Source of the DNA: Psococerastis gibbosa
Taxonomy: Eukaryota; Arthropoda; Insecta; Psocodea; Psocidae
Direction of reading: 5' to 3'
DNA length: 64,000 nt
Assembly: GCA_963971405.1 (NCBI GenBank)
Contig: OZ020486.1
Span: 2,170,001 to 2,234,000 of the forward strand
Part shown: piece by piece, positions 25,701 to 36,512 of the stretch
How positions within the stretch are numbered: position 1 is the stretch's first letter
Layout of the letters: every line of letters begins with the position of its first letter
Program-made: the position numbers and the translations under genes
Notes under the pieces: model-generated
Databases searched by the model: none
What the model was told of the DNA's origin: nothing
What the model saw: only the letters and a program-made list of their open reading frames with translations

Positions 25701-28700
25701 TTGTTTGTGCGCACGCGAAATAAAACTACTAACTTACAATCATTTCGAAGAAAGACTTGGGGAACTCTGCTGCGTGTATATTGTTGGCCCACGAATTTCT
25801 CAAGCCAGGCCTTCCGGTTTCAGTTGCAACAGGCGGCGGTAAAGGTCGCGGCAGCGGCCGAGGCACTGTCGTCCGCGACAAATAACGCTTTGTCATCGTC
25901 GAAATTGAGATCATGTCCGGCTCTCCGTCCAACTACAACAACATTATCATCTATTATCTGTGTATGTATACAAAAATCAATCCGATTTACTGTTTATTCC
26001 TTATTCAGAATGTGGTGACCTTCTTGAACAGGCATGTAGAGTGCTTGCTTGGATCCTGTAAGTGTGGTTACTGGGGTGCTCGGCGTCCACCTTCCCTTTG
26101 AGCAGCCCTTCAAACTCATGTAAAGTAATACTTACAAGAACTTCGTAGTCAGGTATAGAATGCGTGCCCAGCCCAGGTCTGTCAAATGTGATCCTGTAGG
26201 TATGGTTGCTGGGGTCCACGGCGTCCACCTTCCCTGTAAACAGTCCAGCCTGCGGCCTTCTCAGCCGCGCTGTCACCCTCGAGTTGACACTCAGGTGGAG
26301 TGGTATCCGGTCAGGGATCTCTTTGCACACCGACAGGTCGCGGATATTGCGCTGTTGCACCAGTCGAATCTGACAACGTTTCCGTTCCAATGCCCGCCGT
26401 TCTTCACGGAAAAATGCCTGAGAATGAATTGCGTAATAATTAAGGAATTTTACATAATATTACTGAATTCATTTCCTTATAGTAACATCAGTCGAGCTGT
26501 GGTTACTTACGGAGTGGTAACGAAAGGGGCGGAAAAAGCAAACTGTAATCACACATTTTCGTTTGATGTCAATATCTGGTGTTATGATTCGAAATTTTGA
26601 AAAATAAAAAAGGATTGCATTTTTGTTTTGGAGCTTGGGGAAAAATGTTTAGCTAATATTCAAAATTATTAGTATAGCATACCAAGAGAGTTATGATTAG
26701 CTAAATCTGTGGATTTCGAGGTCGCAGTATTTAATTTGTACCCCTAAACTCTAATATAACGTACAAAAAGAAGATGAAGTAGTAAGTTGTGACAAACTAG
26801 CCTTGCAATACAGTATGTACGTTTATTCAGTTCCAACATTCCATTGATCTTCGGCAATTCAAATGTGATTGTGGGAAAACTTGTTAGTACTTGACGGCTT
26901 AGTCATCTTGCCTATGATTGTTTCTGTGTTGAGCCTGGCGTCCTTGAGATCTTATTGAGCAATTAGACTATAATAAGAAAAGGTTCCCTGCTTATTTTAT
27001 TTTCTCAAAAAAGAACTTAAGTTTTTATTACTAAGCCTATTGGAGAAATTTGAAGTTATAATTGTACAATATTAAAATTATTCAGCTTCGCTTTCCAGTA
27101 GTTGAAACAAGCTGATTTCAGCCGGTGCTAACAAACGAACACGGCTTGATAATCGAGAGACATCGGAGGGGAAAGGCGTTTCAAAACCGTCGGTGGTAGT
27201 GACGGCCGCATATTTAGCATAATGTATAACATTGCAGAGGCGTGCGCCTTCTGTAGAGTTCTGCCTTTAGCTTATGGCCACCAAACTGTAGTGGTTAAGA
27301 AGTTTCCACTTAGTTTAAGCTCCCTTTCTGGGAAATGTTCTAGCCTTCTGAGGCAATAATAAAATTACAACAACAAAATTAAATACCTGTGAACAGCGTC
27401 TCGGCTTGCCCAGTAGTCTTCTGACCACGCACCACTCCGCTCTCCTCAGATGTGTCAGCTTCAAATCCCCGAAATTCTCCTTGAGCAACAGCGTAAAGTC
27501 ATTGACGCCGAAGAAGAGCACGCGGTCGATATTGCTGTAGAACCACTCGTAGAACACCCAGCGCTGCGCCTTGGGTAGCTTGAGCAGGTTCCTTAGCGTC
27601 ATACCTATTTTCTGCCTGACCACGTTGTTCTCCTTCTCCTCGTCCACCAGGCTCGGTCTCCCCTCCAAGTCCTCCCTCTTCACGCCCTCCCGCGGCCTCC
27701 CCTTGTTAAACAGCCGTTTTTCTTCCTTCGCCTGCAACAACAACGAGACATAAGCTGAAATAAAGTACATGAGAACAACCCGTCAAGAGGACTAGAAGAG
27801 ATAGGATCAAGTGATTGGAAGAGAGTTAGGGGTTGAGGAGTTAAGGTGGGGGTTCGGGTTCCGGCTAGGTTGCCATATAGAGGAGATGGGACATTCGAGC
27901 CCGCCAAAAATGTCTTTCGAATCCTGGGGTGACACACATGGTGGGTGACCCAAGAAATTAAAAAATATATTTTTTGTGCGAAGTGAATGTCCCATCTCTC
28001 CTATATGAACTCTAGTTTCGGCGCGCAAAGTAATAACAAACGGTGAGAGAACAAGTTACTTGAAGGGAAGGTGGAAGGTTCACGAAAGGGAGGAAGATAC
28101 AGAAACCAAATTAATCATCACAACTCTTCTGATATCAATGCCAATGACTTGCGGTAGATGATGTAAATTGCTGTAATTATTATCTTTTGTGTTGGTAATA
28201 AATAATTGAATCGTCCAGTCCTCTCTTCTGGTTACTTCATTCATAATTCTATCCCTTCTTGACCTTTGACAGGTTGATCTGATGATCTGCATCTCAGCCA
28301 CTTGTATATAGTACACAAGTGTATATTGCACCCTTACTAATACACGGTCTATCAAAGTACCAACCTTCACGGGTGTCTCCTTCTTGGTTCGTTGCTTGTT
28401 CACAGGGGACAAGATGACGTGATCGTCAAAGAACTTGTTCTTTTTGCGGATCCTCTGCGGCATGCCGCGCCTATTGAGCTGTATTGGCTCTCTGTCCTTC
28501 TTCGGGACCGGGGCGGTATCCCCAACACGACGTAGATCTAGCATAGCTAGGTTGAAACTGGTTTCATTGTCGTTTTCCTCAGGTGTGTTGTTTCCTTCAA
28601 GCTGCAACAAGAAAAGGATATTTTCTACGGATATAGTCACAGGCCGCCAAAATGACGTTTGTGAAGGGAACTCATCTGAGGACAAAATGGGATGGGATCG

Positions 28701-31700
28701 GAAATGAAATTTTTATAGAAAAGTGGTCGAGGTTGAGGAATCAATGCAATAGTGGCAAGTGTCGTCAGAGGCCCTTACGCATAGCGAGGCAAAAACAGAG
28801 CATACTAGCCGACCTGAGGTGAGGAAGGGTCGAATCGCTTCAAGATCCAGGAACTCCTTAACACGATATGGAACATAGATATTAATCACCCCTGGATCAC
28901 GTAAAAATCAGTCTGTTTCAATTTTATATTTAATGTACCACGTAAGTTATAAAAATTTGGTCCATGGAAGTCGAAGAGAACTATTTCATAAACAATATCA
29001 CAGCGTGCTTTTAATTCGCAGTGCTGTATATCCTTTACAGTGCATGAAATTGCAGTCCTCCGTTAAGTTCACTAAATTATTACGACACCAAAATTTAAAA
29101 ACCTCCTATGATATTGTGCGTGAAGTAGTTTTGTACAACTTCCATACACCAAATTATTAACTTACGAAGTAAATTAAATAAAAAAGAACCGGTCCGAGTT
29201 TACTCGAACATGCTTTCCAATTTATCAACATTAGTAGATAGAGAATATGAGTAATTTCATGGTAACAAATTTTCCAGTGGTTAAATTTCCGATATCTGGG
29301 GGGGGGGGGTTGTCCACCGGACGTCACTGGAGGTGAGGTAAATTATAGATAGGTCAGACCAACACATTACCACAGTAATTATAATTATGACAATGCATTT
29401 GAGCGTGAATTTTCTATCATTTTTTCAAAAAACTTTTTGCACAAAACCAAATAATTTTTGGGAACGCAACCTGTCCGGTTTCGTTACTCAATTTAACACC
29501 TAAAACATGCCTGAAGGTAGAAATCAGCGATAGAAAGGATCCGCAGAAAAATTACTTTTTTAGCAATTTTTCATGAAAAATGAGTTATTTTTATTTTTTT
29601 ACCCCCAGAAGCAAATTATCAAGGGGCAAGCGGACCCCCCCCCCCCCCCCGCATTTTATCAACATTAATAACAACTACAATATATGTGAATTTAACAGAA
29701 ATCGTTGGAGCCGTTTTCTGGGAAATAAATTTTTTATAAGTTTTTTTTTTAGTTTTTTGAGAATAAACCCCCCCCCCCCCCAAATTGAGTTAGCCCAAAA
29801 TAAAAAGAAATTGTCCCGAGGTATGATTTTTGTGAACCTACATGCCGAATTTCATAAAAATCGACCGTGTAGTTTGCCCGGAAATCGAAATCACTGGAAG
29901 TGAGATAAATTCTAGATAGGTCAGACCAACACATTAATTACCACACAGCAATAATGACAGGGCACGCAATGCATTTGAGTGCGAATTTTCTATCATTCAT
30001 TTTTTTTAAAAATTTTTTGTGCAAAACCAAATATTTTTTTTGGAAAGCAACCTATCCGGTTTCGTTACTCAATTTAACAACTAAAACATGCCTGAAGGTA
30101 GAAATCATCGATCGAAAGGTTTCGCAGAAAAATTATTTTTTAGTAATTTTTCATTAAAATTTAGTTATTTTTATTTTTTTACTCCCAGAAGCAAACTATC
30201 AAGGGGCAAGCAACCCCCCACATTTTGTCAATATTAATAACGACTACAATATATGAGAATTTAAAAGAAATCGTTGAAGCCGTTTTTGAGAAATAATTTT
30301 TTTAGAAATTTTTTTGGGAGTTTTTTGAGAATAAACCCCCCCCCCCCCCCCCCCAAATTGATTTGGCTCAAAATAAAAAAAAATGGTCCCGAGGTATGAT
30401 TTTTGTGAACCTACATGCTTAATTTCATCAAAATCGACCGAGTAGTTTGCCCGGAAATTGATGCACAGACAGACAGACATTTCGTAAAAACCATTTTTTT
30501 GGGTCCCTGGGACCTGAAAACGAGTAAATCCGTTGAAATCTCGGAATCGAAAATTTCGACCATCACAAAGATTTCGTTATACTACGTATAAATTGGAAAG
30601 CAATAACAACCGATTAATCCAGTGGTGACAAATATCTATGTTCCACATCCTCTTGGTTGTTCAACTGATATAGCAGTCAATATCACAATGAATAGAAAAT
30701 TAGTTTCCATTTCACACGCTGCATTGCGTGCTTCACCTATTAAAAGAACGTATAAGCTTATATTTCGAAGGATTTGTTTCCGATATTTTTCAAGCGATGC
30801 GAAGGTGGGGCAGGACCCAAATATGTTAATAATTTAATTAATAATGAAAAGAAAGGAACACAAACCCGCTCCACGGCTTCATCGTCTTCTTCAGTTGACG
30901 TAGATGGCTGTGCTACCACTTTGGCCGGCTTACTGTCTGCTTTAGGCTCGGTTTTCTTCGGTTTAATTTCCAACTTAGTTGATTTCACTGGTTTAGTAGT
31001 TTTGACCTCACGTTTCACCAATTTAGGCTCTGGTTTGGTTGGCGTCTCTTTTGACCGTGCCGCTAATTTTGACCCTGAAATAAACAGGCGCTGTTATAAT
31101 ACTGAACACTAATTTAAAAAATATAAAATTACACATATCTAATGACTGTGGAAGGAACCAATAGAAGAGGGCAGCCGAAGAAGGATTTCATGGATCAACT
31201 AAAGGAGGACGCAGGAGTTCGAATGGACGCGAAGAGGAAGGCGCAGGACTGAGAGACGTGGAGGACGTGCAGGGAGTTGCTGCCAACCAATCGTTGAGAT
31301 TGCGACCTCAGAAGAATGACTGTGAGTGATTTCTGCACATGATAAAACGCCTATATAAAAATACCGGACACGACAACCCATTGAGAGACCTGAGGACTGA
31401 CACAGGATCCCCTCTTCGTTTGTCTATTTCGGAGGTTGTGGTCAGTGACATAACATGCGTAGCAATAGCGATTTCCGCCAGCTGATAAAACTGAGGTACC
31501 CATGAGGATTGAATAGATTTGGGCAGTTCAAAATTTTCCTAAGTTGGATTCAACTGCACTATTCCTCGTCATGGCATTGCACTATCTTTTTGATACACCT
31601 TGATTTGTTAGTGGAGTCATTCGTTCCCTTACCGCAGCTACACTAACATGCGCCGGCTTGAGAGGGCACAGGTTTGAAATGTACATAGTGTTGTATTTTT

Positions 31701-34700
31701 GATAAATCCACTAATTATTTCTATTCAATCTATCTATAACCGCCCCGCATGTTCCTGTCAACTCCCATCGAGGCAGCAAGTTGTTGCATGTTTTGACAGG
31801 TTATGGCAATCTCAGCTCATACACATGGTCCTGTTTGTTTTCTCGCAATGTAGCATCACACTAAGAGTTACCACATGAAACATGACTAATGTTATCACAT
31901 TCTCTATTTTATATAGCCTATGGCAAATTTATTAACATGTAAAAGTGATAGATAAGAAATAGCTATATTACGTCATTATGATGCAATACAGCCGTTGCTT
32001 AATGAGTCATCTAATTATTGTTCATTTATTAACATAACATTGTTGAAGTGAAAACGTTTTTAGACGCACCACATACAGATTTTAGCAGGGTAGTAAGTTG
32101 GGCTGGTTCGACACAGTATGAATTAAGGTTTCAAACGAGTATAAATACAAATTTACCCCTTCACCCCTTAAACACGAGCGGAACACAAAACCGAGTGTGT
32201 GCTTAAGACCGCACGGCAGAAGTGACCACTTTCAGTTCATTGGCAATCCCAATAAATTTATAACTTATGCATATATTAAATAATATTATGTATTATGTAG
32301 TATTATTAGAGATCGTGTTCGTAGATTGAATGAGAAATAAGTCAGAAATTAAAGTTAATATTTATTAAATTCTATATAAATCAAATTATTTTTTAGTATA
32401 GCTTATTCAATTCTTACGTTTTAATTGTCTTTATTAAATTAAAACCTGTAGTTATAATTGATAAGTAATTATAATTATTTTAACAATTATTTTTATTCCT
32501 GAGTTATAATATGAGATATGAAGGACTACTGTCTACTGTCTTTTTTTTTAGATTGGAAAATCGACGATGGATCAAAGCAAAAACTTAATGACGAATTAAA
32601 ACGAAAAAGAAAATTTAAAAAATTAAAAAAAAAAAAAAAAACGTAAAAATAATTTGGTTTACATAGAATTTAATAAAATAAATATTAACTTTAATTCCTG
32701 ACTTGTTTCTCATTCAATCTGCGAACACGATCCAGTACTTACTACATAATACATAATATTATTTACTATATATGAAGTTTACACTTCTGCCGTGCGGTCT
32801 TAAGCACACACTCGGTTTTTATTTTTTACTTTTGACGTGGGCGAGTTGAAATCACATGAAATGTACCGTCAACGTAGAGTCACATCAACAGAAATTATTT
32901 TGCGCCATCATAATTTTTTGATTTTCTGATATAGATAGATATAGATCTATACTATTTAAATTTCTTTTCAAGTTTCCGTTTAACAAGTATCCAGCAAAGT
33001 ACAGTATGATGGAGTATCATTCAACAATAGGCAGATCTTACTTTATTTTAACCGTCGTGGCCTACATGGATACTTAACACGTTCATCCCCCAGCAGTATA
33101 CTAGTTGTTATTCTCCAACTTTGGGAGCACGTAAGGTAACTATGGCAGCAAGACAAGACAAATCAGGAAAAGGAGGCAGTGGCATATATTAGGCTCCAAA
33201 GATGCCATGAGTGTCTTAGCAACATAGTCTGGCAGTCGTAGAGGAGCCCGAGCCCATACCCATTCTCAAATGCAATAACCTATGGCCGTTCCCACCAAGC
33301 GTCGGTAAACGTTCCAGTGGGTCGACATTGCCCCCCGAAGCCTGCATCATGCTGTGCATTGGTTTCCATAACTTTCCGACCACAATTGGGTAGCACTGTT
33401 TATCCGCAGGAAAATTTACCGAAAACTAGCTTGGGCGACCATTAGTGGCGGTTCCTATCAAGTACAGCAGTAAAAATACAGCACAACGCAATACAAGACT
33501 CCCGACATATGTAAAAACTAAGCTGAGCCCTCCAGCATATTGCGATTACTGTAACTAACTTTTTATGGAAATATAAATTTATTGTATTGTATCATCGCTT
33601 GAAAAGTGTCGATAAGGAATAATGCACCGCCGTATATTGGTATAAGAGCCATTACTCGTTACGGGTAGTTTTCAATTGATCCCGATGGTTGGATGTGGCT
33701 CACGAGATCGTTGGTTAAGTTACGAAAAGCAGAATCCGAAGGAAGCTGTCATTTATTGGCATGGGAAAAAACAAAAATTCACCTTCCACATCCTTACCAA
33801 CAATCCCTCATTCGTCGTACCACATTACTCGTCCATGTGAGAAACAATCTTTGGCTGGTTAAGTACCTTAATATTTCTTGTATTTTCAATTAGGTGAACC
33901 CAACATTGCCATGTGAAGTAGTTTGAAACTTACCAGCGCTTTTAACTTCTTTTTTGGAAAATTTTTCGGGTGACGAAGCTTCAGCGGAGGGCTCATCTTC
34001 TTCAGTAGAACTGTCATAAGACCTCTTTTCCACTTTCCTGGATTTTGGAAGAAACATGCTCATTGTCTCCTCAAACTTGGTTCGCTGCTTCAACCGGCTG
34101 CTCTTCCGCACGTTCTCCATATCCTGTTCACTAGCTACAAATGAAATAAGATGGTAGAGAATAATAATTACCACCAGAAGTTTCGACTGTGCGCCAATAA
34201 GCATGTCCTTTATAAATATGTTCTGAAACAAGTCCTAATTCTCTCACTGTTAGTGGCAAATATTGTACAATTGGGGAGTATCTGGAATGAGTCTAAAAAT
34301 ATTCATATGACACAACAGCGGACGAACGCGAAGATATAGTACTTTGTAGTTAATAATTAAATAGAGAACTTTCATCTATTGTCTACCGCAATAGCTTTCT
34401 CAGCCGTTTACGTAAGCTCAGACGAAAAATAATAAAGTTAAATTTATTGCAGATTGCAGCACATCATAGAGTGAAGTTGTAAGTTTGCACTCATTGTATG
34501 CCTATTATCTCAAGCAAGTGCCACGCCTAGTAGCGGCCCAAAAATTATTAAATTAACCATTGGTATAGGCTAGAATTGTCAATACAATACAATATTTATT
34601 TATTTCATTCTTAACCTCAAGGTACAATGCAATGTAGGTTAACTGGACGTCGTCAATAAAAAATAGCATAAAAAAATAGTTGTCTTAAATAGTCTAAATT

Positions 34701-36512
34701 AGGATACAATAAACGAAATTAGATATGGAAAAAACTGGGCTTGGCGGGATTCAAACCCACGATCTATGCCCCGGTTAGGCGTAGATCATGGGCATTCTGC
34801 ATTCTGCATTCAATGCAGAAACTCACTACCATCAGATACGGAGTGGGGGTGACTTGCACCAGGAGCAATACCGTACAGCCGCCATGGGAAATTCACCCCA
34901 CCACTTAGGTGTGAGGTTGTATAACCACCTACCCAGCATCCTAAGGCTTCCAACTTTAACACCATCCCAATTTAGGAAGGGCGTGATTAGGCTTCTTGGT
35001 ATGAACCGCCCTTACTCCGTGCCTGAATTTTTTGACCACAACTACAATAGTTGAGTTTATATCTTATGTACCGTATTATATGTTTCTGTGTTTCTGTTTG
35101 ACGTAATAGAGTTGTAACGACGCCGAGAATACCATTGTATTTTTAAAATGGCCAATACATGACTTATGACTTATGGGTTCGAATCCCGCCAAGCCCAGTT
35201 TTTTTCATATCCTCTAATTTCGTTTATAACGAGGAGGTTATCTCTTCAACCAAAGTTAATTTGATGAGTGTTATACATATATACCATATTATAATCCTAC
35301 AATGTATGTGGCAATTAATGTGGGGCTTAGAAATATACTAAATGTTCCATTGTATCGGACGTCAGTTGATTGGATGCTTCGAGAACTCGCAATGTTTACC
35401 GTACGGGAAGTTTTTATTGATACGATGGTTTTCATTTTTAAAATTATGAACCAGTTACTACCCGAGTACCTACCCTCAAGAACAACTACATTTGGTGAAA
35501 TTCACACTTATTCTACTATAAATGTTGGCGATGGTGTGCTACAGAGGTTGGAGTTTTTAGGAAGAGCATATTCCAAGACGGTCTATCCAAATATAATTCT
35601 CTTCGAAGGGATATCAAATTGGCTTCATCCGTGTTGAAATTTAAAAAAACAGTTACAAGAGGATGTGCGAAGTGGATGACTTGATAGTGGAAGTGGATGT
35701 TTTTTATTAGAATTCGTGCTATTTCTGCACACACTACTACTATAGAATACAATTAAGATAAGAGTACTTATTCATTAAATATTAGCACCAATTAAGGTGA
35801 AGTAGACCAAACGCAGTAGACCGTATTGAAGAATAGTTATCGATAATAATTTTGTCAATAGAACATAGAATTTGTCATTAAAAAAGGTGAAGTAGACCTA
35901 ACGCAGTAGACCGTATTGCAGAATAGTTATTATTATAATTAATTATAGATAATTTGTCAATAAAACAGAGAATTTGTCATAAAAAAATGGCATTACAGTA
36001 AATAAGCAAAGCGAAGTTATAATTTTTTTAATAGATAAGGCAAACAAGTCGCCAAGTTAGGTACATAAACACTGATAAGTAAAAGGAAACAGTCAAACCA
36101 CGCAACCCGCACCTACTTATTGCAACCGTTATATATTATCAGTATTATCACATTGTAGGAGGGATGTTTGGCTAGAAAATGTTGATGTGTCCCGCAGACA
36201 TCAACATTTCTGATGCCAAAAATAAAAAATTATGAAAAGTAGCGGCTAAATTTTTGAAATCTTCCATTAATTTACGTTGACCTGGCTTTAGCCCTCCATT
36301 TGGATTCAAATTCAAAAATTGCTACTGCACCCTTGAATCTTCCAAAGCATATTGCAAAGTTGTACAAGGAAGATAAGATTTTATAAATTAAGGCAATATT
36401 CCCCAATACTTTATATGCATAAATTACATTGCATATCTAGAAGAGGTTGCTGACAAATTATATAATTTAACGAAATAATTGATATCAACTTACAATTTGC
36501 TGGGTCCGCCAT
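22788..36512 (-). CDS. LIN9: Protein LIN9 homologue (Mip130/Aly family), MuvB/DREAM core subunit, 10 exons
   Basis: Scaffold subunit of the nuclear MuvB core, which joins E2F/RB-type repressors or MYB to cell-cycle promoters. Coding exons on the - strand, in order: 36512-36494, 34134-33934, 31074-30866, 28601-28365, 27731-27387, 26417-26136, 25932-25738, 24882-24676, 23980-23807, 22988-22788. They sum to 2070 nt (689 aa) with every phase closing. Residues 1-143 are a charged low-complexity region rich in Lys, Glu, Ser and Pro. Exon 4 holds RRGMPQRIRKKNKFFDD, as in insect Mip130. Exon 5 (residues 223-337) carries the DIRP domain with FYEWFYSNIDR and GKPRRCS. Exon 6 has AFFREERRALERKR and ends GLGTHSIPDYEVL, a LIN9 hallmark. 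Exons 8-10 form the C-terminal coiled region ending with FQNSVEVHIQYIESSLSQ and NPPSPS. The start codon follows CGTTAAA and opens MADPAN, split before the second exon. Human LIN9 is shorter (about 540 aa); the difference is the N-terminal part. Divergent from ISWI. Confidence 0.95.
24191..24372. mobile_element. Long-armed inverted-repeat element in LIN9 intron 8
   Basis: ggtttctacgcagcaatcac, attagtcattgta and tgcacaaacaccgagtc are matched in reverse by gactcagtgtttatgcac, caatgacggatc and gtgataactgcgtagaaa. Arms of about 80 bp with some divergence, nearly no loop. Confidence 0.6.
24533..24626 (-). pseudogene. Decayed partial copy of LIN9 exon 8 in intron 8
   Basis: The stretch aligns with the 3' part of LIN9 exon 8 (24676-24805): both share MGLPY, RRY, then the SL(D/E)RYLTV segment, and both end in a gttagt donor. 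The copy lacks about 25 bases where the real exon encodes ASLIVELE; the reading frame shifts and a TAA follows. It is therefore not a usable mutually exclusive exon. The upstream part of exon 8, including the acceptor, was not found in the copy. Confidence 0.85.
26044..26110 (-). pseudogene. Decayed partial copy of LIN9 exon 6 in intron 6
   Basis: Read on the - strand this gives GLLKGKVDAEHPSNHTYRI, a clear diverged copy of GLFTGKVDAVDPSNHTYRI in exon 6 (26191-26257). It lies inside the 203-bp intron between exons 6 and 7, only 26 bases past the exon 6 donor. The flanks of the source exon are not copied. It is too short to be a complete alternative exon; a local duplication followed by decay is the simplest reading. 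Confidence 0.85.
27861..28022. mobile_element. Hairpin MITE in LIN9 intron 4
   Basis: ccatatagaggagatgggac and inverted gtcccatctctcctatatg lie at the two ends of about 160 bp, with weaker pairing outside them. Confidence 0.55.
29185..30606 (-). mobile_element. MITE-A copies in tandem, inverted, in LIN9 intron 3
   Basis: Read on the - strand, 30606 starts with the tattgctttccaattta end and 29185 is the aactcggaccggt end. In between the middle of the element is present twice: one partial copy covers 29185-29888 and the next starts inside the element at about 29889. This head-to-tail partial dimer, each part with its own C runs, may come from unequal exchange. Confidence 0.75.
32187..32819. 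mobile_element. DNA element with roughly 200-bp inverted repeats, LIN9 intron 2
   Basis: aaaccgagtgtgtgcttaag at 32189 is inverted at the other end (cttaagcacacactcggttt, to 32817). Pairing continues through ccgcacggcagaagtg, aataatattatgtattatgt, gatcgtgttcg and attgaatgagaaa to about 32400 and 32640. The AT-rich centre has no open frame. It lies within a dispersed repeat piece shared with 16700-16750. Confidence 0.75.
34700..35235 (+). mobile_element. LINE C-terminal fragment flanked by inverted SINE tails
   Basis: The + strand frame 34788-35054 encodes a typical end of a LINE reverse transcriptase protein (GVRLYNHLPSILR, PSQFRKGVIRLL) with a stop before a short 3' region. It is flanked by two inverted copies of one tRNA-SINE-like piece: 34706-34770 on the - strand and 35170-35235 on the + strand, both with a GGTTCGAATCC-type B box followed by cgccaagcccag and a T run. 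The fragment is in LIN9 intron 1. Confidence 0.7.
35302..35637 (+). mobile_element. Degenerate LINE reverse-transcriptase C-terminal fragment
   Basis: The frame reads RTSVDWMLRELAMFTVREV then VFIFKIMNQLLPEYLPSR, the pattern found after the catalytic core in CR1/Jockey-type LINE proteins. No catalytic motif is present and neither end can be fixed. Lies in LIN9 intron 1. Confidence 0.5.
35793..35985 (+). repeat. Tandem duplication, two units of about 95 bp
   Basis: aaggtgaagtagacc, acgcagtagaccgtattg and aatttgtcaat occur in the same order in 35793-35883 and 35884-35985. Lies in LIN9 intron 1. Confidence 0.7.

Noticed and set aside
25729..26018. 161-codon + strand frame over the LIN9 exon 7 area
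   Set aside because: It is the antisense shadow of LIN9 exon 7, whose - strand frame matches the family and has proper splice sites.
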